Of a stretch of DNA of 64,000 nt, positions 21,119 to 31,100 are shown one piece after another. Within the stretch, counting starts at the first letter, position 1; each line of letters begins with the position of its first letter. The position numbers were made by a program, and so were the translations under genes. The notes beneath the pieces were generated by a model that did not search any database, was not told where the DNA came from, and saw nothing but the letters and a program-made list of their open reading frames with translations. The stretch is taken from the NCBI RefSeq assembly GCF_947172395.1, contig NC_069109.1:7217224-7281223 (forward strand), given 5' to 3'. The stretch is from Bicyclus anynana (lineage: Eukaryota > Arthropoda > Insecta > Lepidoptera > Nymphalidae).

Positions 21119-21124
21119 TTTTTT

Positions 21125-21430
21125 TTTATTTTTTTATTCTTTACAAGTTAGCCCTTACCATCAGGTGATATAAGATGGAAGCGAGCTAACTTGTCAGGAG
21201 GAGGATGAAAATCCACACTCCTTTGGGTTTCTACACGACATCGTACCGGAACGCTAATTCGCTTGGCGGTACGTCTTTGTCGGTAGGATGGTAACTAGCC
21301 ACGGCCGAAGCCTCCCACCAGTCAGACCTGGACCAATTAAGAAAACCTCAATCGGTCCTGCCGGGGATCGAACCCAGGACCTCCGTCATGTAAATCCTCT
21401 GCGCATACCACTGCGCCACGGAGGCCGTCT
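21125..21430 (-). mobile_element. SINE family A, near full-length
   Basis: Reverse orientation, tail at 21130, head complement GGGATCGAACCCAGGACC with CATACCACTGCGCCACGG at 21406-21423. Just past the end of gene 2. Confidence 0.8.
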
Positions 21431-21601
21431 AAATATTAGTGTGATAGAGCATTTGAGAAAATACAGCTGTTTTGAAATCACAGATAGACACTTCAATTTA
21501 ATTTATTGATTGAAAATTTACAATTTATTCCTTCACATGTGTAATGTACTATGTCTGCGTCCCCTGGTCTTGCACCACCGACCAGGACCACCTGGTCCGG
21601 A

Positions 21602-24600
21602 CTAGTTGGGTCGGTACCCCTTCAGCCTCTCCTTATTGATGTCAGTGAAGAGCTCCCAGAAAGCCATCCGCTGGTGGTAGGGGCGCGCGCCCAGCGTCAG
21701 CTCGCTGTCTATGTCTAGGTACGGGTAGGTCTCTTCGTTGATCGGTGACCACTTGACAGGCAGTAGATCTGATGTCTGCGGGGTCGGGTCTCTGGAATGT
21801 TTGATTGACAGTTACTGTAAAATCGGGAATAGCAATGAAATTGATTCTTTTATAATATTATTTATTGAAGTAAAACTACTTCATAACACGTTAGCTCGTA
21901 AAGTATCGCTTATTTCACCAATTTCAATATCGAAATGTGTCTCATTACGCACATGTGCCGCAAATAAAACCTTTATCATCCGTCTAATAACGAACGATCT
22001 TGACAAAGAAGTTTTATGTCAGAAAAGTGCTCAACATTTTATGAATAAAAACAGACTTTACACACTAATAAAACTAAGAAAATTCTCTGGTATGCAAGAT
22101 CCTCACGATGCATTTCCTTCACCGTTAGAGACACGTGATATTTAATTTCTTAAAATGGACATAACTGAAAAGTTGGAGGCGCATGCCTCGAACCGGATTA
22201 GAACCTACGCCTTCCAAATCGAAGGAAGAGGTCATATCCACTGGGCTATCACGTCTCTTGGTATTGATAACACAATATCTCACCCATATTTGACGAAATT
22301 AGTCCACAGAGTAGTCATCCGATCTATCACGAGCTGATCTCCCTCCGACGGCGCCTCCTTCTCATACGATATGTCGAACAGGTAGCTGATCTCGTCAGCA
22401 TGAGCTGCTCCACTCATTGTGATGTTCAGGCGCTTCTTGACGAAGTTCCTCTCGCCGCTGTACGAAAACATATAGTAGTATATGTCCTTAGCGCCACTCT
22501 CCAGATACTTCTGCAGGCTAACTTGGACTGGATACGCGAAATCGAAGTCTGAGTCGAAGTCTATCAAGTTGTCTCTGACCGCTGCGGTTATTTCTTCGTC
22601 TCCTATGTAGAATCTGCGCACTATGTCCTCCATTTCCTTGAAATCTTCGTCGTATGTGAACTTCTTTTGGAGGGATTCCTCGAAAACCTTGAAATATAAG
22701 AGTGAGGATTAAGGTAATGCGTAATTTTTAAAAAGTAGTAGGGGCGTATAAGATATCAAATTGCATTAGGGTATTTGTGACAAAATTGTGCGAATTTGGA
22801 AAAAAAGGCTTTTCTCTTGTTTTTTAGGCAATGTGGGATACTCTACTTCAAAGTAGATTAATGAAGTACGAGGATGGTTCTTACGATAGCGGTGGGGTAC
22901 GGTAGGAAGGGTAGAGGTAGGGTAGGGTATGAATTAATTGATAGAAATATTAAAAGGTACCTTAAGGTTATACTGTTCTGTCGGCAGCGATGCGTAGCTG
23001 GCTAATCTCTCTTTGTTATTGAACCCTACCAATATTGGCATGTTTTTGGCCTTCGGTATATCCATGTTTATCGGATAATCTGTCAACATACTATCTACAT
23101 TCTCAAATTCCTTTTCAACGCACGGTCTGCTAGACAGGCCGAGTTCACTAGTCGCTGCTATCACCAATTTGACATCAGTCTTCGCGAGGAATTCAACCGC
23201 TTCTGCGACGTCTTCTGTATCATATCCCAACTTCTGAGCAATGCTTAGGGCTTTGTCTACTCCCGAGTCTTCTAGAAGGCCTGGTATGAATGTTGTACCG
23301 CTCTGCATGATTGCCTGGTTGAACAGCTTCTCGTTTTTGGATAAAAGATGGTATTCCACTGAAGCACCGCCAGCGCTCTCTCCCATAACTGTGATTTTGT
23401 TGACATCACCACCAAAAGACTGGATGTTGTCTTTGATCCAGCGCAACGCTAATACCTGGTCTTTCAGACCCTGGTTGCCGGGTATTTCTGGTGTGTCGAG
23501 GCAGAAGAACCCGTATGGACCCACTCTGTAGTTGAGGGTTACTAGGATGACGTCGTGCCTCACCAGGTATTTGGGGCCGTAGAGGAACCTGCAAATAATT
23601 ATAATAATTTATTTGATTGATTAGAAAGCAGATTTACAAAAGGTTGTAGCTTTCGAGTAGATAATAATTAGACCCTGATACTTTCTATAATAATGAATAG
23701 GTGTACTTATTATTTATTTACAAGTTAGCCCTTGACTACAATCTTACCTGATGGTAAGTGATGATGCAAGCGATGGAAGCGGGCTAATTTGTTAGGAGGT
23801 GGATGTAAATGCGTCCGGACTGATTCACTCAGGCCGAACGTCCCTCTAAGCCGAAGTCCGAGTCTAACAGGAAACGCCCTTAGAGAGTCGTTCCGCCCTC
23901 TGTTTTTCTTTCAGCCTTCGGGTCTCATCAGGCAATGCTTCTGCGCTCGCCCAAACCCCCCGGTGACGCTGTAGTGGTCACTTACTCAACACGAAAAAAA
24001 GAGGCCAGAGTTAGTCTGAGCGAACAAGCGGGCAAAACATTACAGTTACCTAAAAATATGCACCAGGTTTCGAAACATTACCTGTTAGCGAATCCTATGG
24101 AGAAGCCTCCCCCATAGATCCACACCAGCACCGGCAGCCGGTTCCTGGAGGTGGCCTTGTTGGGCACGTAGATGTTGAGGTGCAGGCAGTCCAGCGAGCC
24201 CACGATGGTGTTCCCGAACTCCTCCACTTGTGGGCAGATGGCCGAGTCGTTGAACGCGTCGAAAACACCTTCGAGTTTGGCTTGAGGGATGGATGTCTGG
24301 AATAATTGGTGTATATTTGTTTTTTTGAGAATTTTTGTAACTAGCAGAACCGCGCGGTGTCACCCGCGTGGTTTCCGTTCCCGTAAGAATAAGGGAATAA
24401 TATATATCCTATAGCCTTCCTCGATAAATGGGCTATCTAACACTGAAAGAATATTTATAGAAATATAGAATATTATAGAAATATGAAGGACCAGTAGTTC
24501 CTGAGATTAGCGCCTTCATCTAAAAAAACAAACAAATTCTCCAGCTTTATAATATTCGTATAGATATCTTTTTTTTTTTTAATATAACCAATATAAAAGC

Positions 24601-26046
24601 CGTGATAGCCCATGACCTCTGCCTCTGATTCCGGAGGGTGTGTGAGGAAAGGTTTCCTCAAGATGTTTGGTATGCAGGTGCGTACCAGATAGTTTTCTTA
24701 ATTTTTTGCGTGTGTAAAGTCTGCCAATCCGCATTGTGCCAGCGTGGTGAACTACTGGCCTAACCCCTCACATTCTAAGAGGAGACTCGAGGTAGACCCG
24801 AATATGGGTTGATAATGATGATGATGACCAGTATTCCAATTCCTCTTCAACTAGTCGGGACGACGAACCACCACCTCTCGGTGATGTATCCAACTGCTCT
24901 TACCGTTGAGCTATTGAGGGTTTCAATTGAGATTCGAATAAGTATGAAGGCTTAAAGTGCTCTTCCAAGCATGGGGATGTCACACCACCAATTTCACTAC
25001 TTTATGTAAATCGGTCAAAAACAAAAACAGCTTAGCAACAATAGATTTCACAACATCTGTGGATGCACGATGATAAGCTATTAATCTGTAAGAGAGGCGG
25101 CACGATAAGATACAGGAAGCTGTGATGCAATTCATGATACATATCGGCTTGATTTGTGAAATATAACTTACTAGCGGACCCGGTCAATCTTTCGCTTTGA
25201 CTTATGTACGCTTCTTCGCTATCCCTACCCTACCCATACCCTAGCTCTACCCTACAAATGTTCTATACAAACTTCCATCCCCCACGTTAGGGAAGTGGGT
25301 GGTTAGAAAAAGTCTAAAAGTACCCTATGTCACTCTCCATTCCTTCAATTATCTCCACTTAAAAAATCATGTCAATTTGTTGCTCCGTTTTGCCGTGAAA
25401 GACGCACAAACAGACAGACAGACACACACACTTTCACATTTATAATATTTGTTATTTTTTCAAAATTACGTCAAGATTGGAATGAAAGATCTTCTGTTTA
25501 ACGAGTAGATTCAAAGTTGAAGAAGAATGTTTCGTTTCCTCTTGTTCTACCGAACATACAGATAGGCAGACAGACAAAAAATTTATATATTGCATTTGTG
25601 GCATCAGTATCGATCACTAACCCGCTGATAGTTATTTTGGAAATATATTTCATGTATAGAATTGAACTCTTTACAGATTTATTAAAGTATATATTTGTCC
25701 GGTAAGTCAAGGGTGCCCTAAAAGATTCCTCTTAAAAAAACTAAACAATTAAGTGCATCTTTATCAGGAAAAGGTAACTTAGCGAGTTTATTATTTTTCC
25801 CCATCTTAAAACTGCCCAAAAAACTTTCTACTTCGAATAATTTAACAGCCATGATGAAAAATCTCTCACCCCAAAAGGGTTGTCCTCCTGTACCGTCGCG
25901 TACGGTATCCCCAGGAACATGGAGTACTCGCCATCATCAGCTCGCAGCCCCCGGATGAGGCCCGCCGGCGCGTCCACCAGGGGGTCCAGCCTCACCAGGC
26001 CCCGCGCGGACCCCAGGGTCAACAGAACCGCTCCCACAACCCACAT
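21602..26046 (-). CDS. secreted carboxylesterase, gene 2 (5 exons, 537 aa)
   Basis: Type-B carboxylesterase, closest to gene 1. Exons (minus): 26046-25870, 24296-24082, 23588-22961, 22687-22284, 21791-21602. All are GT-AG, totalling 538 codons with TAG. Start is the ATG of MWVVGAV, which opens the signal peptide; an upstream in-frame ATG at 26166 is not used here because it would bury it. Ser202 is in GESAG, Glu324 in GFNNKER, His436 in AAHADE. The oxyanion motif is YGGG (codon TAT) instead of HGGG. Exon 1 is almost identical to gene 1 while later exons have diverged much more. Intron 3 (before VFEES) is absent in gene 1, and gene 1 intron 3 (before VTVMG) is absent here. Substrate unknown; extracellular by inference. 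Confidence 0.93.
22070..22262 (-). mobile_element. SINE family B copy in intron 4 of gene 2
   Basis: Reverse orientation, truncated at the tail. It ends about 20 bp from the splice donor of exon 4. Confidence 0.7.
23710..23812 (-). mobile_element. SINE family A fragment in intron 2 of gene 2
   Basis: Tail half only: TTTACAAGTTAGCCCTTGAC to GGCTAATTTGTTAGGAGG. The GC-richer 23815-24060 sequence next to it shows nothing recognisable. Confidence 0.65.
24343..24565 (+). mobile_element. family C retroposon copy in intron 1 of gene 2
   Basis: CAGAACCGCGCGGTGTCACCC start, GATAAATGGGCTATCTAACAC body, TTTATAATATTCGTATAGAT end. Confidence 0.75.
24597..24912 (+). mobile_element. SINE family B copy followed by a third-family tRNA-like head
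   Basis: Family B plus orientation 24597-24830 (GCCTCTGATTCCGGAGGGTG to ATGGGTTGATAATGATG). Then a reverse tRNA-like head 24850-24912 (ACCGTTGAGCTATTGAGG). Confidence 0.7.
25168..25450 (+). mobile_element. short non-autonomous repeat in intron 1 of gene 2
   Basis: Inverse of the 14165-14462 element: CTAGCGGACCCGGTCAATC at one end, CACACTTTCACATTTATAATATT at the other. Confidence 0.65.
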
Positions 26047-26166
26047 GTTGTCAGGACAGAGTGGAAAGTTACTCTGAATGTTGAAGTGATGCAGAATTGG
26101 GATTGTTCGATAAACTTTATCATTGTACTCGAGATTTGATATCTTATTTGACACTAGCTGAGACAT

Positions 26167-27140
26167 GCGGCTTTGTCTGTGTGTTCAGTGTTTTTTGTTG
26201 TATCATTCTTTATGGGTGCAATCCAATTCCGAGTAGCGCGATGCGTGGGAAGGGTCTAGTCTAGATGTAAGTTAAGACTGGAGCTAGGCTGGATAGCTCG
26301 TTAGTAACTTTACCTTCCCGGGTGACAGGCCGAGTGGATGCTTAGAATATTTTAAACAAATAAGGGACTGGTTCTATTGGAATTTGTGCTCTACTAGCTG
26401 ATGCTAGAACGGTTTCACTCGCGTGGTTCCCGTTCCCTTAGGAATACGGAGATAATTTATAGCCTATAGCATTCCTCGATAAATGGGCTATCTAACACTG
26501 AAAGGATTTTTCAAGTCGGACCAGTAGTTCCTGAGATTAACGCGTTCAAACAAATGAACTTTTCATTTTTATAATATTTATAGTTTACACTTGACTTGCA
26601 ATAGGCGGAGAGAATAGCTGTGAAGGTGAGTGTTGGCATGTCGGAAAGGATCCCTTAAACTTGCGCCCGGAGTCACAAGCCTCTGGGACTGCTCAAGGTA
26701 TTCTCTGCCATTCTTGGTTGCAGTTTGATTTGTTAATTAAGTTGCCCTGACAAATATTGTGAATCATAACCTTTGTTCGACATTGGTTTTCTTATTTTTG
26801 TAATCCACTTCTGAGTCTGCTAAAAATATACATTACTAGAAGACGATCCGTTACTTGTTGATGAAATCAAACAAATAGAAAGATCAATCATCGTTATAAG
26901 TTAGATTAGTATGGACATACGAACACTCGGTTTGAATATTAATATTATACTTGTGTGTAGAGATAAAATGCTTCTCAGAAACAGGCTAAGTGCTTGATTT
27001 GCACTTTTTACATAACAATCACCATTATCAGAGTGTAAGCCCATCGTGTAGAACGTAGTGCCGTCTGAATTGACAGCGTCTGGTGCCGCGTGCCACGTTT
27101 TGTTCATGATGAAGTTAGTCAATACTCTAGATGTGTACCT
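26167..27140. other. spacer between genes 2 and 3, with a family C copy
   Basis: A family C retroposon occupies about 26394-26580. The rest holds no exon I can support. Minus-strand 26901-27152 is open but matches nothing I know. Confidence 0.5.
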
Positions 27141-27141
27141 A

Positions 27142-27240
27142 CTCTTTACCATTCTTGTCCAGGTCCAAGTACGTGTAGGTGGTCTTGGTGACCGGTGATC
27201 ATTTCACTGGTAGCAGCTCTGAGGTATAGGGTCTTTGGTA
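27142..27240 (-). pseudogene. decayed copy (c) of gene 3's terminal exon
   Basis: CTTGTCCAGGTCCAAGTACGTGTAGGTGGTCTTGGTGACC and TTTCACTGGTAGCAGCTCTG match the 5' half of the last exon of gene 3 (28141-28324). The 3' coding half and stop are missing, and the region is frame-broken. Confidence 0.8.
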
Positions 27241-27489
27241 TAAGACGTAATACATAAGTTACTTGACATGTCTACAGAGACAAAAACGCATGTGTTTATG
27301 TTGAACTTAGTCAATGCTCTGGATTTGTACTATTTTGTTTTGAAGAGATTTTCATTCTTACAGCTACTCGTGTTGGGATTAAACAAAAAAAGTTGACGTT
27401 AATGGTAAGCTGACGATTTGGATGTATTAAGTTTGGTTTCGAAGATTACAAATATATTAGATACATTAGAATTAAATCGAACAAGTTGA

Positions 27490-27627
27490 TGTCGTTGGCA
27501 TTAGTTACAGCTAAAGGAAGCTGAGCCGGTCGTTGTAGCGGCTTGTCCAGGTCAAGGTAAGTGTAGGTTGTCTTGGTGACCTGTGACCAATACTCTGGTA
27601 GCTGCTCTGAGGTATTGGGTCTTTGGT
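27490..27627 (-). pseudogene. decayed copy (b) of gene 3's terminal exon
   Basis: Retains both ends: the stop-side AAGTTGATGTCGTTGGCATTAGTT and the acceptor-side GGTAGCTGCTCTGAGGTATTGGGTC. About 60 bp of the middle are deleted. Confidence 0.8.
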
Positions 27628-27810
27628 ATAGGGCGTTGGAGATTTTGAAGTTGGTGTGTACACAGACAAAAGCAGCTATGTCGCTAAAGTTACTTAGCCA
27701 TGTCTACAGAGACTAAAACGAATAAGTTTATGTTGAAGTTAGTCAATACTCTGTACCATTTGGAATTTTGTTTGAAGATGTATTAAGTAAACTTTGATTT
27801 CAAAGATTAC

Positions 27811-27917
27811 AATTGGGTTGTCTAGGTCAAGGTAGGTCAAGGTAGGTGGTATTGGTGACTGGTGACCACTTCACTGGTTGCAGCAGCTTTGAGGTCTGAG
27901 GTGTTAGGGTCTTTGAT
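27811..27917 (-). pseudogene. decayed copy (a) of gene 3's terminal exon
   Basis: TTGTCTAGGTCAAGGTAGG (with a 10 bp internal duplication) and TGACCACTTCACTGG to GGTGTTAGGGTC. The stop-side half is missing. Confidence 0.8.
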
Positions 27918-28140
27918 ATATGATATTGTGGATATTGAAGTTCGCGTAATTTGTACCAGTTGACTTATAAGATATGTACTTTTATTGTTACAGCTATTGG
28001 GCTTAAACAAAAAAGTTGACGTTAGTGGAGATAGTTGATGCTCTGGGCATGTATTAAATAAAAGTTGCTTTCTAGAATTACAAATTTAATTGATACATTG
28101 GGTCATTGGGATTAAATCAATCAAGTTGATGTCGTTGACA

Positions 28141-31100
28141 TTAGTTGACGGCCCGGAGCCTGTGCCAGTTGGCCTTGAAGAACAGCTGGAGGAAGGTGAG
28201 CCGGTCGCTGTAGGGGCGCCGCTTCACCGTCAGCGGGTTGTCCAGGTCCAGGTACGTGTAGGTGGTCTTGGTGACCAGTGACCACTTCACTGGCAGCAGC
28301 TCTGTGGTCGTTGGTGTTGGGTCTCTGGAAGAGAGATGTGTTTTTTTTTAAATGATAAAAGAGAAACCCAAACTCCATTCAAATTCGGGCCCCCAAATTG
28401 GCCATAAATTAGGACAATAATCGCGTGCGTGCGGAGAAGTGAGGTGCATCAGCCTTGGGTTTTTCATTTATCGCCAATTTAACGCCTTCCGGTCCGCGCG
28501 TACCATCAAAAGTGTTACGAACGAAGTTATCAAACTCACCCGTGTTTGACGAAGTTGGCCCACAGAGTGGTCATCTGGTCGATCACCCGCTGGTCGTCTG
28601 CAGTGGGGGCGCCGGTGACGAAGGCCTGGTCGAACTGGTAGCCCAGCTCGTCGGCGTGCGCCGCGCCCTCCACTGTCACGTTGAAGCGGCTCTTGACGAA
28701 GTTCCTGCGAGGAATGTAGTCACTGTCGTCATTGTTTGGCTGGTGGGAGGCTTCGGCCGTGGCTAGTTACCACCCTACCGACAAAGACGTACCGCCAAGC
28801 GATTTAGCGTTCCGGTACGATGTCGTGTAGAAACCGAAAAGGGGTATGGATTTTCATCCTCCTCCTACCAAGTTAACCCGCTTCCATCTTAGACTGCATC
28901 ATCACTTACCATCAGGTGAGATTGTAGTCAAGGGCTAACTTGTAAAATAAATTAAATTGTAAAAAAACCAGCAACTGCTTTGAATATGTAGCAGCAGTTA
29001 TTGTCTCACATTAAAAACAACAGGTTCTATAGTTTGGACATATTTTTAACGACAAGGATCTCTTGTAGTTTTCGGTTGAAATTCTCAGCCTGGAGTTGGA
29101 AAGGTGATAGTGATAAGTTCGTCAACACTTGATGTGATAGGCTTTCGCTATATACCCTCTCTGCTACAAGGTAGGCCTGGTACTGTAATGGGCCGTTAAA
29201 AAGGCTGTTAATGTCTAGCAAATGCCCTCTCATATAAGGCTTGACCAAGTAGTGGGTTAATGATGTTAGTGTATGCGTGTCTCGTGTCTTAAGAGGTTTG
29301 TCTACCTTTGTCTGGTGTAAGATAACACACAGTAATAGAAGGTCACCCTAACTTTTCCAACACGCATCAGAGCAATGATATGGGCTTACGCTTCACACCT
29401 TCTCTTCTTTAAGGAGATACCTAGGCCTGGTACTGTAATGGGCCGTTAAAAAGGCTGTTAATGTGTAGGTCTAGCTTCAAATGCCCTCTCTTAAGCTTGA
29501 CCAAGTAGCGTGTTAATGATGATGGTGTATGCATGTGTAAAGGGTTTGTCGTGTCACCTTTGTCCACTGTAAGAGAACACATAGTAGTAAATGTCTCCAG
29601 CCCCTTTCTCCAGGTAGTTGTCGATGGTCCACTGCGTGGGGTAGTTGAAGAACCAGTCCGACTCGAAGTTCATGAGGTTCCAGCGCAGAGCTTCCGTCAC
29701 TGGCTCGTCCCCTGAAAATTTTGATTAATTCTTTATTGATCCTAAAGGATTTCGTTTTTTGTGGGCTTCCACTAAAGCTAGTCTAATAAATAATTAGCAG
29801 ACGCAGTCAAGCTTCTTTTTAACGGTTATTCAAGCAACCAATCGCAAGAAAACCATCGAGGACAAACAGAGTTTTTAGTCGCTATAAATAAGACAATAAT
29901 CAAGTTTCGGAAAATAGCTCGTGACTAACGGTGTTAGATGATAGCAAAAATGAAAATACTATGAAAAAGGATATATTCTATTTTGATTTGTACACTAAGA
30001 AATATAAATGACAGGCTGGGTTTTCCTTTAAAGTGCGGATTTGTATAACCAGTGTTGACTTTTTAAAAGCTTTTGTTATTTGGTGTTTAAAATGAAAGAA
30101 TTTTGGATTGAATTCAAAAGTGCAAACTCACCAATATAAAACCGTCGCACAATATCTTCTACCGCTTGGAAGTCGTCATCTATAACGAAAGACCCTCTGA
30201 TCGTACTGAAAACGTTCAGGTTCTCAAACCCACTGGGAGGCCTTGTAGCGAAAGACATCAGTTGTTCCTTGTTTGTGTATCCAGCCATTATGTTGGTGTT
30301 CTTGACATTAACCATGTCAGAGTCTATAGGGTGTTCAGTGAGAATGCTCTCGACGCCATCGAATTTCTTCTCCAAACACGGCCCAAAACCCAGCCACAAA
30401 GCAGTTGATGCTCCAATAACCAAATTAGAGTCCGCTGTTGCTAAAAATGCAACCGCTTCGTCCACATCTTCTGTATCAAATCCCAATCTTGCAGCTAGTT
30501 TCAAAGGTGCGGTAAGGTCCGGGGTGCTGACTGCCCATGGTCCGAAGACTGTACCGCTTTGCAGGATGACCTGATTGAATAGCTTCTCCTGGTTGGCTAA
30601 CAGCTGGAACTCTGTGGAGACGCTGCCAGCGCTCTCGCCTACAAGCGTGATCTTGTTGACATCTCCTCCGAAAGCTGCTATGTTGTTTTTGATCCAGCGC
30701 AACGCTAGCCGCTGGTCTTTCAGGCCCTGGTTCCCTGGGACTTCTGGTGTGTCTAGGCACATGAACCCGTAGGGGCCTAACCTGAAAATGGTTGATAAGT
30801 GATTTAGAAGGCTGATAAAATTAAAATTACATTTATTTACTAAAATCATAAACAAGAAAAAGCTTTAGGGTTAACGAGGTAAAATCGATTCCTTTTATTG
30901 TTGAAATCGGTTAAAATGCACCATTTGATACCACCCGCTTGATATCCTCGGTCCACCTAGTGGAGGGTCGACCAATACTGCTGCACTTTCCAGTGCGGGG
31001 TCGCCATTCCAGCACCTTGGGACCCCAACATCCATTGGCTCTTCGAATTAGGTGGCCAGCTTCGCGACTCGCTTGGAGTTTTTCTACGTGATCGAAACAG

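Noticed and set aside
26046..26166. Upstream in-frame ATG of esterase gene 2
   Set aside because: Would place 40 polar residues before the signal peptide; the other genes all start at the MW position.
26901..27152. Minus-strand frame of 83 codons next to the terminal-exon relics
   Set aside because: No recognised domain, no splice context, and its start overlaps a decayed exon copy.
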